64,000 bases of DNA from NCBI GenBank assembly GCA_938015435.1, contig CALLPN010000001.1, positions 62,001 through 126,000 of the forward strand. Reading direction: 5' to 3'. Below the pieces are notes generated by a model that did no database searches, was not told the DNA's origin, and saw only the letters and a list, made by a program, of their open reading frames with translations. This DNA comes from an uncultured Saprospiraceae bacterium (GTDB lineage: Bacteria; Bacteroidota; Bacteroidia; Chitinophagales; Saprospiraceae). The position numbers were made by a program, and so were the translations under genes. Below are positions 16,782 to 27,900 of this stretch, piece after piece. The first letter of the stretch is position 1. Each line of letters begins with the position of its first letter.

Positions 16782-18099
16782 AGGTATACATCTGTGTGGA
16801 TGCGATATACGCACCTATGATCAAAACAACGTATATACTGTAAGTATTTAAAGGAATATAACTGCTTGGAGAAACATTCAGACTTATATAATTGTAACCA
16901 ACCATCATTAAACTATGACAAATATTAGCTACCACAGTGGCATATGCTATACCTGCAAGACCCATACTTTGAGCCCACCAAATACTCAAGGACACATTGA
17001 TAATTAGCTCCAAGAATGTCATAAAAAGCAAAACTCCATTTCGCTGTTGAGCGTACATTACTACTTGAGGCAACAGTATTCTGGTAGTCAATATTAATAA
17101 ATAGATATTGAAAAGCTGTGCGGAGGCAATGTACTCTCGACTGTATACTATAGTATAAATGAATGGCGATATCAATATCAAGACTATACTCAAGGGAAAC
17201 AAAACATGCATTAATTTTCTGGTTCTCAATTTTATCTCTTCTAAAGTACTGTCTAGATGCTTTACCGCTAATGGAATCATTGCACTAGATAGGGATACTA
17301 CCAATATTACTGTAATAGGCAACTCACGAGATCCATACCTAAAAACAGTAAAATCCGCAGCACTGAAATAATGATTGACGATAATGCCGTCAACGTACTC
17401 CATACCATTACTCAGGACAAATTGAAATATCAATGGAATAGCAAACCATCCAAATGCTCGGAAAAGCACTGCATCAAATTGAAGATGAGAATGTCTTATC
17501 AAAATAACAATTAGCCATATAAACTTCACTAAACTCCAAATCGCAATAATGATAACTAAAGATTCCACTGTACCATGCCCCAATATGGCAGCTATGACTA
17601 TTGCTATTTGCAATAAGAAGATGGCATGAGTATAATTAGTGATTTTTTGGGGCTCTGATCTAAGCAGATATATGGTTTGAATCAATACCGTAACCGGCGA
17701 ACAAATTAGATACAAAGTTATCCATTCTACACAAGGCAAATTTTTGAGATCAGTAAGGATATAAAGTATAGGTTCATTGAATAGCCAAAATACCACAGCT
17801 ACAATACCTGACAAGAATATTAAAAGTAATCCAGCATTGAAAATCAAAACTCTTTTTCGATCTTCTTGAAGCGTAGGATAGTATGCAAGAAGTGCATTGT
17901 TAACTCCTGTGGACCAAGCGAAACTCATTAAATGTGCTGCAAAGAATAGTAACTCGTAAATTGCTACTTTTTCCTTTGGCCAACCGGCCTTTACCATAAG
18001 TACACCTATTAGAATAGCACTTGTAAATCGCCAAAGCTGGTGATACTGAAGCGCACTAGTAGTGTCATTATTTATTTTATTAAAAAAGCTACGGATCAC
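16774..18099 (-). CDS. Polysaccharide flippase-like membrane protein (MVF/Wzx superfamily)
   Basis: A 441-residue integral membrane protein with about twelve hydrophobic segments, matching the size and layout of Wzx/MATE-like polysaccharide or lipid-linked sugar flippases. Recognisable stretches are the N-terminal YHQLWRFTSAILIGVLMVKA and the later RYGSRELPITVILVVSLSSA with AMIPLAV. It would move a lipid-linked oligosaccharide across the inner membrane. No glycosyltransferase or polymerase genes lie beside it, so its substrate is unknown. It overlaps prmC by eight bases. The family call is by topology and general sequence character rather than by a diagnostic motif. Confidence 0.78.
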   Translation of the reverse strand: MIRSFFNKINNDTTSALQYHQLWRFTSAILIGVLMVKAGWPKEKVAIYELLFFAAHLMSFAWSTGVNNALLAYYPTLQEDRKRVLIFNAGLLLIFLSGIVAVVFWLFNEPILYILTDLKNLPCVEWITLYLICSPVTVLIQTIYLLRSEPQKITNYTHAIFLLQIAIVIAAILGHGTVESLVIIIAIWSLVKFIWLIVILIRHSHLQFDAVLFRAFGWFAIPLIFQFVLSNGMEYVDGIIVNHYFSAADFTVFRYGSRELPITVILVVSLSSAMIPLAVKHLDSTLEEIKLRTRKLMHVLFPLSIVLILISPFIYTIVYSREYIASAQLFNIYLLILTTRILLPQVVMYAQQRNGVLLFMTFLELIINVSLSIWWAQSMGLAGIAYATVVANICHSLMMVGYNYISLNVSPSSYIPLNTYSIYVVLIIGAYIASTQMYTYG

Positions 18100-18247
18100 T
18101 AATATGAAATATTCAAATAGATTGATTTATGAACGCCCACAAGATACAGCGATAGTCTAGAATATCAACATCCATACATAAAACACTGTTTCTCAAAAGA
18201 TTGAATATCAGAAATGGACTAATAATTGCATTATACTTTTAACACTA

Positions 18248-18733
18248 ATGCAAATTACTAATAATATAATGCAGAATAACTTAAAGAAACTTCAATACAG
18301 CGAACTTAGCTTACTAGATCAAGCACTAGTCGATAAAGCCGTTGCCATGACTGATGATGCCTACGCTCCTTATTCAGGATTCCTTGTAGGTGCAGCAGCA
18401 CAATTAAGTAATGGTGTGGTCCTGGGTGGTTGTAATCAAGAGAACGCTTCGTATCCACTATGTATGTGTGGAGAAAGAGTAGCCCTATATAATGCGGCAG
18501 CAAACTACCCGAAAGAATCGGTGGTCACATTAGCCATAGTAGCTCGTAATCCTAAGAAGAAACTCACCCAGCCGGTAAGCCCTTGTGGTGCTTGTCGTCA
18601 AGTGATTGCAGAATATGAGTCAAGATACGGATCAGACATTAGAATCGTTCTCAAAGGCGAATCTGATGATGTTATTATTTTCGATACGATTAAAGAACTT
18701 CTTCCCTATGGCTTTGATGATACCTTTCTATAA
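18248..18733 (+). CDS. cdd: Cytidine deaminase
   Basis: Pyrimidine salvage enzyme converting cytidine or deoxycytidine to the uridine form. At 161 residues it has both zinc and catalytic motifs: MCGERVALYN (Cys ligand and catalytic Glu) and PCGACRQVI (two Cys ligands). An early YAPYSGFLVGAAAQLSNGVV stretch is typical of the homotetrameric short form. The start at 18248 is chosen; an in-frame ATG seven codons later is possible. A -7-like TACTTTTA at 18234-18241 lies only six bases before the ATG, so the leader may be very short. The 3' end overlaps the convergent mqnA by six bases. Confidence 0.95.
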   Translation: MQITNNIMQNNLKKLQYSELSLLDQALVDKAVAMTDDAYAPYSGFLVGAAAQLSNGVVLGGCNQENASYPLCMCGERVALYNAAANYPKESVVTLAIVARNPKKKLTQPVSPCGACRQVIAEYESRYGSDIRIVLKGESDDVIIFDTIKELLPYGFDDTFL

Positions 18734-19537
18734 AGTAGTAGCTACTAATTCTAGTTCCGAAATTTTAGTAAGATAGAGATCTAAAGCTTTTCTTTTCTGA
18801 ACATCCAAAATGTAGTCTATATTTTCACTATAGTATGAGGCGAGATCATGCAATGGTTCATTGAGCTTCTGTTCTTTAATTACTTCATTGATACTATCTA
18901 CTCCATTCTTCAAGTCTGTAGTCAGCTGATCTACAGCATCTTGAGACACATGACCTTTAGCAATCCATACAGCATATGCAAATGGCAATCCAGTCATTTT
19001 TTTCCAATAATGACCAAGATCATAACTGTATTTATATTTATTTTCATTCTCAAATACCTTATCTCCGATCATCAATACAGCTTCTTCGAATTGGAGAATT
19101 TCAAGGTCTTCTATTTTGGCAGTAGTAAATCTCGGAGTTGTCCTCCAATATTCTTTGAGCAAAATACGACTAAGAATCGCTGAAGTTCTACTATGACTGT
19201 CAAGGATGACATGGTTGCACTTTTCAATAGGCTCATTACTCATTAGGACTACCGTTCTTACATAGTCATCACATCCAATACAAGTATCTGTAATAATTCT
19301 GTACTCTCCTATTGTCGGTAATGCACCAATAGGTACGAGAGCTACATCAACTTTATCATTTTCGTAAAGTTTAACACAATTGGATGGATTATCATAATAA
19401 ATAGAATAAATCTCCTTAGATGCACTCGTTTTTAGCCCGTACTCAAATGGTTTAGTATTCAGATAACCTACTAATGCTAACTTAATGTCTTTCAATTCCT
19501 TCACTTTTATATTCTTTGGGACTGCAATATTAATCAA
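18728..19537 (-). CDS. mqnA: Chorismate dehydratase of the futalosine menaquinone pathway
   Basis: Converts chorismate to 3-enolpyruvylbenzoate, the first step of the futalosine route to menaquinone. The 269-residue protein has the family opening LALVGYLNTKPFEYGLK and the central NCVKLYENDKVDVALVPIGA, EYRIITDTCIGCDD, CNHVILDSHSRTSAILSRI and VLMIGDKVF. The C-terminal half contains GLPFAYAVWIAKG. This periplasmic-binding-protein-like fold is typical of MqnA. Other futalosine genes are not in the window. It implies menaquinone-based respiration by the alternative route, common in Saprospiria and Cytophagia. It is convergent with cdd and divergent from the lipid operon. Confidence 0.92.
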   Translation of the reverse strand: MINIAVPKNIKVKELKDIKLALVGYLNTKPFEYGLKTSASKEIYSIYYDNPSNCVKLYENDKVDVALVPIGALPTIGEYRIITDTCIGCDDYVRTVVLMSNEPIEKCNHVILDSHSRTSAILSRILLKEYWRTTPRFTTAKIEDLEILQFEEAVLMIGDKVFENENKYKYSYDLGHYWKKMTGLPFAYAVWIAKGHVSQDAVDQLTTDLKNGVDSINEVIKEQKLNEPLHDLASYYSENIDYILDVQKRKALDLYLTKISELELVATTL

Positions 19538-19767
19538 AAGGATTATATGATTTTACATCGTTGTATAAGTCCTTTGAAATAACATTGATTCAATAACATT
19601 ACAATTTGATTAAATGGAGCTTTTAAAATGGCTAAAAACATTAAGCTTATTCGTTTGAGAGTCATTATAATAGCTTGATAGATCAACTTCATTAATAAAA
19701 TACAATCTATGGATTGAATGTTTTGGGATATTCCTACTATATTTAAACCGGCGGTTAAAAAATAATT

Positions 19768-19775
19768 TACCTTTG
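19768..19775 (+). promoter_or_regulatory. -7 promoter element just before the lipid operon
   Basis: TACCTTTG is an exact match to TAnnTTTG and lies four bases before the ATG at 19780, or ten before a second in-frame ATG at 19786. If used, the transcript would be leaderless or nearly so. No clear -33 TTG is visible at the usual distance. Confidence 0.4.
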
Positions 19776-19779
19776 TGGT

Positions 19780-20478
19780 ATGAGTATGGCATGGAAACAA
19801 ACTGGACAGTCGCTAATATATAGCCTCTTCAATCCCTTTATAAAGTTACTAATCAAGGTAGGTGTAACGCCTAACATGGTGACTGTCATGGGCCTACTTC
19901 TCAATATATTGGCCACTGTAATATTTATCTATGGTGCAGAGAATGCCGATCGCAATGATCACAGTTTTGTGGTTTGGGCTGGACTTGCCATTTTGATTGG
20001 AGGTCTTATGGATATGATTGATGGGAGAATGGCTCGTATTGGTAATATGGAAAGTGATTATGGTGCCTTATTTGACTCTGTCCTTGACCGATACAGTGAG
20101 ATGATTATGTTTTTGGGTATCTGCTACTACTTAATTGCGCATGACTTCTTTTTGAGTAGTTTGTTTGCATTCGTAGCACTAATAGGATCTGTTATGGTAA
20201 GCTACACAAGAGCAAGAGCTGAAGGACTAGGCGCTGATGCCGCAGTAGGTGTAATGCAACGTCCAGAACGTATTCTAATCATTAGTATATCTGCTTTACT
20301 TACAGGTGCTGCATCTTCTATATTTGGTGCTGAATATAAAATATTGGTAGATTGGCTACCGATGTCTCTTTTCGAGCCGATAACTGTGTTTACCTTTCCA
20401 ATGTTTATTCTTGCTGTGGCGACGAATATTACTGCGGTTAGAAGGCTATTATATGCCAAAAGAGAATTGGACAACTAG
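19780..20478 (+). CDS. CDP-alcohol phosphatidyltransferase, candidate phosphatidylinositol-phosphate synthase
   Basis: Membrane enzyme of 232 residues that joins a CDP-diacylglycerol (or similar) head to an alcohol phosphate. It carries the complete family signature DGxxAR-x8-G-x3-D-x3-D, seen as DGRMARIGNMESDYG followed by ALFDSVLD, at about residues 87-109. About six hydrophobic segments surround it. The signature does not reveal the alcohol. Context favours inositol phosphate: the next gene encodes a PAP2-type enzyme resembling inositol-phosphorylceramide synthases, sphingolipid genes follow, and inositol-3-phosphate synthase lies at 34977. This mirrors gene sets known from gut Bacteroidetes that make phosphoinositol ceramides. 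Phosphatidylglycerophosphate synthase is the main alternative. It is probably the first gene of a four-gene operon. Confidence 0.8.
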   Translation: MSMAWKQTGQSLIYSLFNPFIKLLIKVGVTPNMVTVMGLLLNILATVIFIYGAENADRNDHSFVVWAGLAILIGGLMDMIDGRMARIGNMESDYGALFDSVLDRYSEMIMFLGICYYLIAHDFFLSSLFAFVALIGSVMVSYTRARAEGLGADAAVGVMQRPERILIISISALLTGAASSIFGAEYKILVDWLPMSLFEPITVFTFPMFILAVATNITAVRRLLYAKRELDN

Positions 20479-20580
20479 ACTTTAATACTTTGTTATTGTA
20501 TTATAAATACTCGAATTAATTAAAACCTTGAAAGTACTTTAGAGTTGTAATATCTTCAAAGTATAACCAAAGTTAGATGC

Positions 20581-21525
20581 ATGTCGACCGAGACCACAGA
20601 AATTCCATATACGAGATTCTCTAAATCCAACATCAAGATAGCTACTATCTTCACTGTTCTCTATATTGGATGGATATCGCTCTCAATGGGTCTAAGAGCT
20701 GAGCACATCGGAGCCATGAGCATAATTCTGATTACTTTTTTTACTAGTAAAATTACAAGGAACATTGTACTAGGTTTTGGATTCTTTATCCTCTATGCAA
20801 TATTATACGATAGCCTCAGAGTATGGCCAAATTACGAGTTCAATCCTGTCCATATATTAGAGCCGTTTAATCTTGAAAAAAAGCTATTTGGTCTAAATCT
20901 TAATGGAACCGAACTGATTCCTGGAGAATATCTATTTAGTAATAAAACTGACTTCCAGAGTTTATTATCTGGAGCATTCTACTTGACCTGGGTACCTTTT
21001 CCATTAGCTTTCGCTCTCTATCTATTTTTCAACAACAAGAAACTACTTATAGACTTCAGTTTTACATTCTTACTGACTAATCTTGTGGGGTTTGTAATCT
21101 ACTATCTATATCCTGCAGCACCTCCATGGTACAAGATATATCATGGTATTGAATTGGACTTCAACGTATTAGGCAGTGCTGCCGGGTTATTAGAGTTTGA
21201 TAGATTAGTAGGATCTCCCATTTTTGAAAATATGTACACTCGTAATTCGAATGTATTTGCAGCAATACCTTCACTTCATGCAGCGTACCCTGTTGTTTTA
21301 TTCTATTTCGGATTGAAGAATAAAGTGAAATGGATGTCAATTCTATTTTTTATAGATATATTAGGTATATGGTATGGAGCGGTATATACCTTACATCACT
21401 ATATTATTGATCTATTATTGGGTTCATTATGCGCCATTATTGCGATCTTTGTCTTTGAAAAAATATTCAACAAAAAAGAAAATAAGACGTTTTTAGATAC
21501 ATATACCAATCTAATTAGTCGTTAA
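20581..21525 (+). CDS. PAP2-superfamily membrane protein, candidate inositol-phosphorylceramide synthase
   Basis: A 314-residue membrane protein with about six hydrophobic segments and the lipid-phosphatase/phosphotransferase residues of the PAP2/Aur1 superfamily. These are IPSLHAAYPVV with His233, and LHHYIIDLLLG with His272/273 and Asp277. The stretch YYLYPAAPPWYKIYHGIE precedes them, as in Aur1-like and mycobacterial relatives. Aur1-type enzymes move phosphoinositol from phosphatidylinositol to ceramide. Position between the CDP-alcohol transferase and serine palmitoyltransferase supports that role. A plain phosphatidic-acid or phosphatidylinositol-phosphate phosphatase is possible. It lies 102 bases after the previous gene and 51 before the next, on the same strand. 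Confidence 0.78.
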   Translation: MSTETTEIPYTRFSKSNIKIATIFTVLYIGWISLSMGLRAEHIGAMSIILITFFTSKITRNIVLGFGFFILYAILYDSLRVWPNYEFNPVHILEPFNLEKKLFGLNLNGTELIPGEYLFSNKTDFQSLLSGAFYLTWVPFPLAFALYLFFNNKKLLIDFSFTFLLTNLVGFVIYYLYPAAPPWYKIYHGIELDFNVLGSAAGLLEFDRLVGSPIFENMYTRNSNVFAAIPSLHAAYPVVLFYFGLKNKVKWMSILFFIDILGIWYGAVYTLHHYIIDLLLGSLCAIIAIFVFEKIFNKKENKTFLDTYTNLISR

Positions 21526-21540
21526 TAACAACAAATTTAG

Positions 21541-22770
<1,230 letters not shown>

Positions 22771-22772
22771 TC

Positions 22773-23897
22773 ATGGAACACGAACTAGTCAAAGTAATTG
22801 ACAAGAAAGGAAAGAAAGCATTTGTTAATTTCCCACATGATCTATATGCTGATGACCCCAATTACGTTCCTGAGATATTTATGGGGCAAATGGATATATT
22901 GGACGAAAAAAAATATCCATTCTTTAAATATGGTACAACTGAACTTTGGTTGGCTTATCGCGATGGCAAAATAGTAGGACGTATAGCATCAATTGACAAC
23001 ACCAACTACAATCAACATTTCAAAAGTACAACTGGTTTTTTTGGCTTTTTTGATTGCATTAATGACAGGGATGTAGCTCACAGCCTATTAGACAAAGCAA
23101 AAGATTATGCTAACCACAGAGGTTTCAATAAAATCATAGGTCCAACTAATTACTCGACGAACGAAACTGCGGGAACTCTTATAGATGGATTCCATGAACC
23201 TCCTAAGGTTATGATGACTTATAACGCTCCATATTACAAGGAGCTTCTAGAAAGCTTCGGCTTAGGTAAAGAAATGGATCTTTATGCCTATCTTCTACCT
23301 GTAGAATCCGTATCCAAGAAATCATTAAGATTGGCTGATGCCTTTGAGCAACGCTTAGAGAGAAAAGGAATAACGATTAGAAAATTCAAGAAGAAAGATA
23401 TCATTAAGGAGGCGGAAGGTATGATGAATATCTATAATAAATCTTGGGAAGACAATTGGGGATTTGTTCCGTTTACTGAAGCTGAATTCAATTTTCTCAG
23501 GAATGATCTCAAAATGTTAGTAGATGAAAACTTTACATTTATCGCAGAGCATGAAGGTAATATGGTTGGATTCGGATTGACACTTCCTGATATTAATGAG
23601 GTTCTCATTAAGAACAAAAGAGGTAAACTATTTCCTTTTGGAATATTCAGATTACTATTTGGCAAGAAGAAAACTAACTGGGTAAGAGTTATTGCACTTG
23701 GAGTATTACCCGAATACCGAAAAATGGGTATAGAAGCCATTTTTTTTGCCAAGAATATAGCTGAAGCCAAACGCAGAAAAATAAGCGGCGGTGAAGCTAG
23801 TTGGGTACTTGAAAGCAACACTGAGATGGTTAATGCTGCTGAAAGAATGAATGGAATTAGATATAAAACTTATAGACTGTTTAGTAAAGAAATATAA
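22773..23897 (+). CDS. GNAT-like acyltransferase, candidate bacterial ceramide synthase
   Basis: A 374-residue protein of the acyl-CoA N-acyltransferase (GNAT) fold that follows spt by two bases, so the two are surely co-transcribed. The N-terminal half has FPHDLYADDPNYVPEIFMGQ, KYPFFKYG, LAYRDGKIVGRIASIDN and TGFFGFFDCI, plus NKIIGPTNYSTNETAGTLID. The C-terminal half has the acetyl-CoA-type core VRVIALGVLPEYRKMGIEAI. In Caulobacter a GNAT-type enzyme (bCerS) acylates the sphingoid base after Spt, and proteins of this type next to spt in Bacteroidota are its likely counterparts. The substrate assignment is inference from context; the acyltransferase fold is clear. Confidence 0.75.
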   Translation: MEHELVKVIDKKGKKAFVNFPHDLYADDPNYVPEIFMGQMDILDEKKYPFFKYGTTELWLAYRDGKIVGRIASIDNTNYNQHFKSTTGFFGFFDCINDRDVAHSLLDKAKDYANHRGFNKIIGPTNYSTNETAGTLIDGFHEPPKVMMTYNAPYYKELLESFGLGKEMDLYAYLLPVESVSKKSLRLADAFEQRLERKGITIRKFKKKDIIKEAEGMMNIYNKSWEDNWGFVPFTEAEFNFLRNDLKMLVDENFTFIAEHEGNMVGFGLTLPDINEVLIKNKRGKLFPFGIFRLLFGKKKTNWVRVIALGVLPEYRKMGIEAIFFAKNIAEAKRRKISGGEASWVLESNTEMVNAAERMNGIRYKTYRLFSKEI

Positions 23898-24291
23898 ATT
23901 TATAATTTCGTTAGATTATCAACAAGTAGTTTTTATACTTACAAAAAACAACTTTTACACTTATCTCAATTACCCTTCATTTACAATCACTTAATTCGAA
24001 ATTGTCTTTTATGATACTTAAATAAAGCGTTTTTTAATATTCCATATATTTAAGTTAACCAATTACCATATCTAAGTTAATTAAAATATTTTCATTTCTA
24101 CTGTTGATTCATCAATATTTAGATTAAATAAAATACATAAAAGTACTAACACAACAGTTATGCAATAAAATTAGATGTAATTAGTAGAAGTTAAATGCTC
24201 TTACGTCTTGAAAATATGTATACTTCCACTGATTCTTATTAATATTATTACAAGTATTTTCTGAACAACTAATCTAAATCCTAAACCTAAT
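23898..24291. other. AT-rich intergenic region, nothing recognised
   Basis: 394 bases after the sphingolipid operon. No coding frame, RNA gene, hairpin terminator or repeat stands out on either strand. Confidence 0.5.
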
Positions 24292-24807
24292 ATGAAAAGA
24301 ATAATATTTGTTGTCATCATCGTAAAAATTGCTATCTTCTTTCTATACTTTATCTCTAGAAATAAAGAAAACAATAAAGAGATTAAAAATGAGCGCGTTG
24401 ATAAAGAAATTGATTATGCCAATTTATCGAACAAGCAAGTAAATGTTACACAGTTAGAAAAATGCAAATCTGAATACCCTTTCAAAAAATGGAGGAACAA
24501 TGGAACAGAATACGGCATGGAACAATATTCCGAAGAAAATTGTGAAGCAGCAGAAATGATATTCGATGAATTGATTGCTGATCTTAAAACATTACCAAAA
24601 GAAGCAACAGCGGAAACCAAAGTAATAATTTTTAAATATGCTGTTCTAGCTACAAACTCTATGGATGAAAGGATTGCCGGACTTATAGAAACCGGTGAGC
24701 GTGAAGATCTATGCGAGCTATTCGATCAAATATCAATTGCTGCAGGTCTAGAGCCAAATGAGTTTGCTGATGGAGAAGGAATTGCAAGCGAATGGAGAGA
24801 TTGGTAA
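24292..24807 (+). CDS. Small membrane-anchored protein of unknown function
   Basis: A 171-residue protein. Residues 3-21 are a single hydrophobic segment (IIFVVIIVKIAIFFLYFI) that would serve as an uncleaved anchor or signal. A very charged linker follows (residues 22-45), then a soluble, mostly helical acidic domain with three cysteines in QLEKCKSEYPF, EENCEAAEMIF and REDLCELFDQI. I recognise no family. It lies alone between the sphingolipid operon and the large outer-membrane protein, with 394 and about 150 bases on either side, so neighbours do not suggest a role. Confidence 0.65.
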   Translation: MKRIIFVVIIVKIAIFFLYFISRNKENNKEIKNERVDKEIDYANLSNKQVNVTQLEKCKSEYPFKKWRNNGTEYGMEQYSEENCEAAEMIFDELIADLKTLPKEATAETKVIIFKYAVLATNSMDERIAGLIETGEREDLCELFDQISIAAGLEPNEFADGEGIASEWRDW

Positions 24808-24960
24808 TACCACAGTTAATTCAAAATTAAAAGACATGAATCTCAAAATTGACAACTTAATGAAGACTTCAAAACACTAATTTTGTTCTAACAATACACT
24901 TAAAACAAATAGTTGAACATCCTCATTATATTAACTAAGCATAAACTTCAAAATAGCAAA

Positions 24961-27900
24961 ATGAAATACCTCTATATCATATTTTTTGTTTTCGCTTTTC
25001 AATCTAATGTATTATGTCAGGATTCATTAATCTTTTATAGCAACATAGATAAAACTGCTACTATCGTTACTAACCTAAAGGAATGTAAAGGCAAGAAAAT
25101 ATCCTTAGGAGATAATTCCCAAAACATACTTAACACTATATCCAATAATAGAATAGAAATACTTGGAGACCAAGATATAGATGAAATACATGTAGACGGC
25201 AGGATTCAATTTAAAGGAATCAAAAAAAAGAGTATTTGTCCTGGACCAGAAATAAAAGAATTAGATGATCATCATGTTATGATCACAATTAATTCTAATT
25301 GGATCTTAGATGAATCATACCGGTACTTTGCTGCAAATGAAGACTGTGATATCTTCAATCATATTCATATGATTGAAGAATTAGAAAGCGTTTTGGAAGA
25401 TTATGAGTCTTGGAACAAAGTGATTGTAGCGCACCACCCTATAAAATCAGTATCAGAACTCGATGGTCAGGGATTGACTCTATTAAACTTCATGCCAATT
25501 TACGGACAATTAAGAAGATCATTTAAGGCTAATTCTGGTAATTCGCAAGATATGCCACATCCAAATTATCAATTATATATCAATGCGATGAATAAGGTAT
25601 TGAGTAATCAAGATAAAGTTGTATTTATATCAGGCCACGATCGGATAAATTCTGTAATACAAGAAGACCACATCACCTACATTAACATAAACAGTGGAAA
25701 TAGAGATTATCGATATAATCAGAATAAATCAACTAGTTACTTAAGCAAAGGAGCCAAATATTTAAAATATTCAAAGGGGAAATTTGAGATCATAGGAAAT
25801 GAAAACGATAGATATGTTATTAAAAATGCATTCTTATCAAAAGATGACAAAGAGGTCAGTAATCCAGTTCAGATTAGTCATCAAGTATCCAATTCCAGCA
25901 GAGCAAGTGAAAAGTATCACCCAACAAAATGGAAAACGTTTTGGATGGGATATGGATATAGAGATGCTTGGTCTAAATCTGTGACTGCTCCTTTATTGAA
26001 TATTAGTGAATATGATGGCGGATTAACGCCTTATGCCATAGGTGGTGGATTGCAAACTATGAGTGTAAAATTTAAATCAAATAAGGGTAAAAAGTATGCT
26101 TTCAGAGTTCTTGATAAGCAACCAGAAAAGAGTTTAAATGAAATCCTTCAAAACTCCGCATACAAAGGTATAACAGAGGAACTAATTACAACTATGCATC
26201 CCTATGCCCCATTGGTAGCTCATGAACTATTTGAAGCTACGGATATAATACACATAAAACCAGAGCTATTTATTTTAGATGCAAATAATGAACTATCAAA
26301 CAAATACAACCCTTACATCGGAAAGATCGGTACACTAGAAGAGAAACCTAAAGGAAAGAGCAAAAAAAGAGAAGGATTCTATGGTGCAGATAAAGTTGTT
26401 AGTAGCTATGAAATGCTTATAGACTTACGCAAGTCGCATAAAAACAAAATAGATAAAGAGGCTTATGCCAAGGCGCGTTTAATGGACATGTATATTGGCG
26501 ACTGGGATAGACACGAAGACAATTGGAAGTGGGCGATGTTTAAAAAAAATGGCCGCCATATCTACAAGCCCATACCAAAAGATCGTGATCATACTTTTTC
26601 GCATTGGACAGGACTCATACCAAGTGTGGCTGACATGGTAATTATGAATGCTGAAGATTTCGATTACACATTCGGAAATTTAAGACAACTTAATTTTAAA
26701 GCCAGATTTCTAGATAGACAATTGGCATCAGAACTAGATCTAGCCTCTTGGATGGATGCCGTGAAATACATCCAACTCAAAATGACTGATGAAGTAATCG
26801 ACAACGCCATTTCTAAGTTCCCGCCAGAAGTAAGAGATATGCATGGAGCTACAATTGCTGCCAAACTTAAAAGTAGACGTGAAGATCTACCACGCGCTAT
26901 GACGGTATATTATTCCGAGCTAAATAGTGAAGTTCAAATTCCAGCCAGCAACAAAAAAGATTTTACGAAAGTCAAAAGAAATGAAAATGGAGATGTAGAG
27001 ATAGACCTCTATCATATTAAGAAAGATGGAAGTATAGGAGATTCATATTTTCATAGAAAATTTGAATACGGTATAGTTAAAAGAATATATCTATTTGGCT
27101 TAGATGGCAAAGACAAATATGAGATTGATGGACAGGCAGGACGAACAATACCTATTGAAATCATTGCAGGAAAAGGAAAAGATGAAATATCTGACAATTC
27201 AACGGTTTTGAAAGGAGGCCGACCTACAATTGTTTTTGACAGTTATAATGAGGATCAAGTTTCCGAAACCGATAATATAAAAATTAAAAGACCAAGTCAT
27301 GTCGCTCATTACGACCCTTATACATTTGACTTTAATTGGCTACTACCCTCCGCATCTATTAGAAGAAGTTCGGGTAATGGATGGGGTTTTGGAATAGGTA
27401 CCTCATACCTTACGAGAGGGTTCAATAAGGTCGGATTCGTTAACAAATATGATATCAAAGGTCTTTACTATCCAGAACTAGGGGCTTATCGAATTGATGG
27501 TCGATATACACGTAAATCGTTCATTGGATTAAACGACTTATTTGTTTCTTCCAAATTTACAACACTAAATGATCAGTTTCCATTTTTCTATGGAATTGGA
27601 AATGACACTAAAATAGATAGATCGGAACGAAGATTATTAAACAGAATTGACTATGATTGCTTTGATGCAAATATTGGACTAAAAAGACAATTCTATACTA
27701 AAAGCAGCTGGATAAATTCTGCAGTCTACGAACGTCACCAAGTTTTAAATTACAATGACCTTCTAGTTATATCAGAGAATCTGAAAGGATATGGGATTGA
27801 ATCATTTCTAGGTTTAAAATCTGTTTTAAATCTTGACTTTACCGACAATACACTCTACCCTCTAGACGGAAGTCAATTTGGCATCCAGGTTGACGCCAGA

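Noticed and set aside
24913..24960. Upstream ATG as start of the large barrel protein
   Set aside because: It would put 16 charged and polar residues before a clear signal peptide that begins at 24961.
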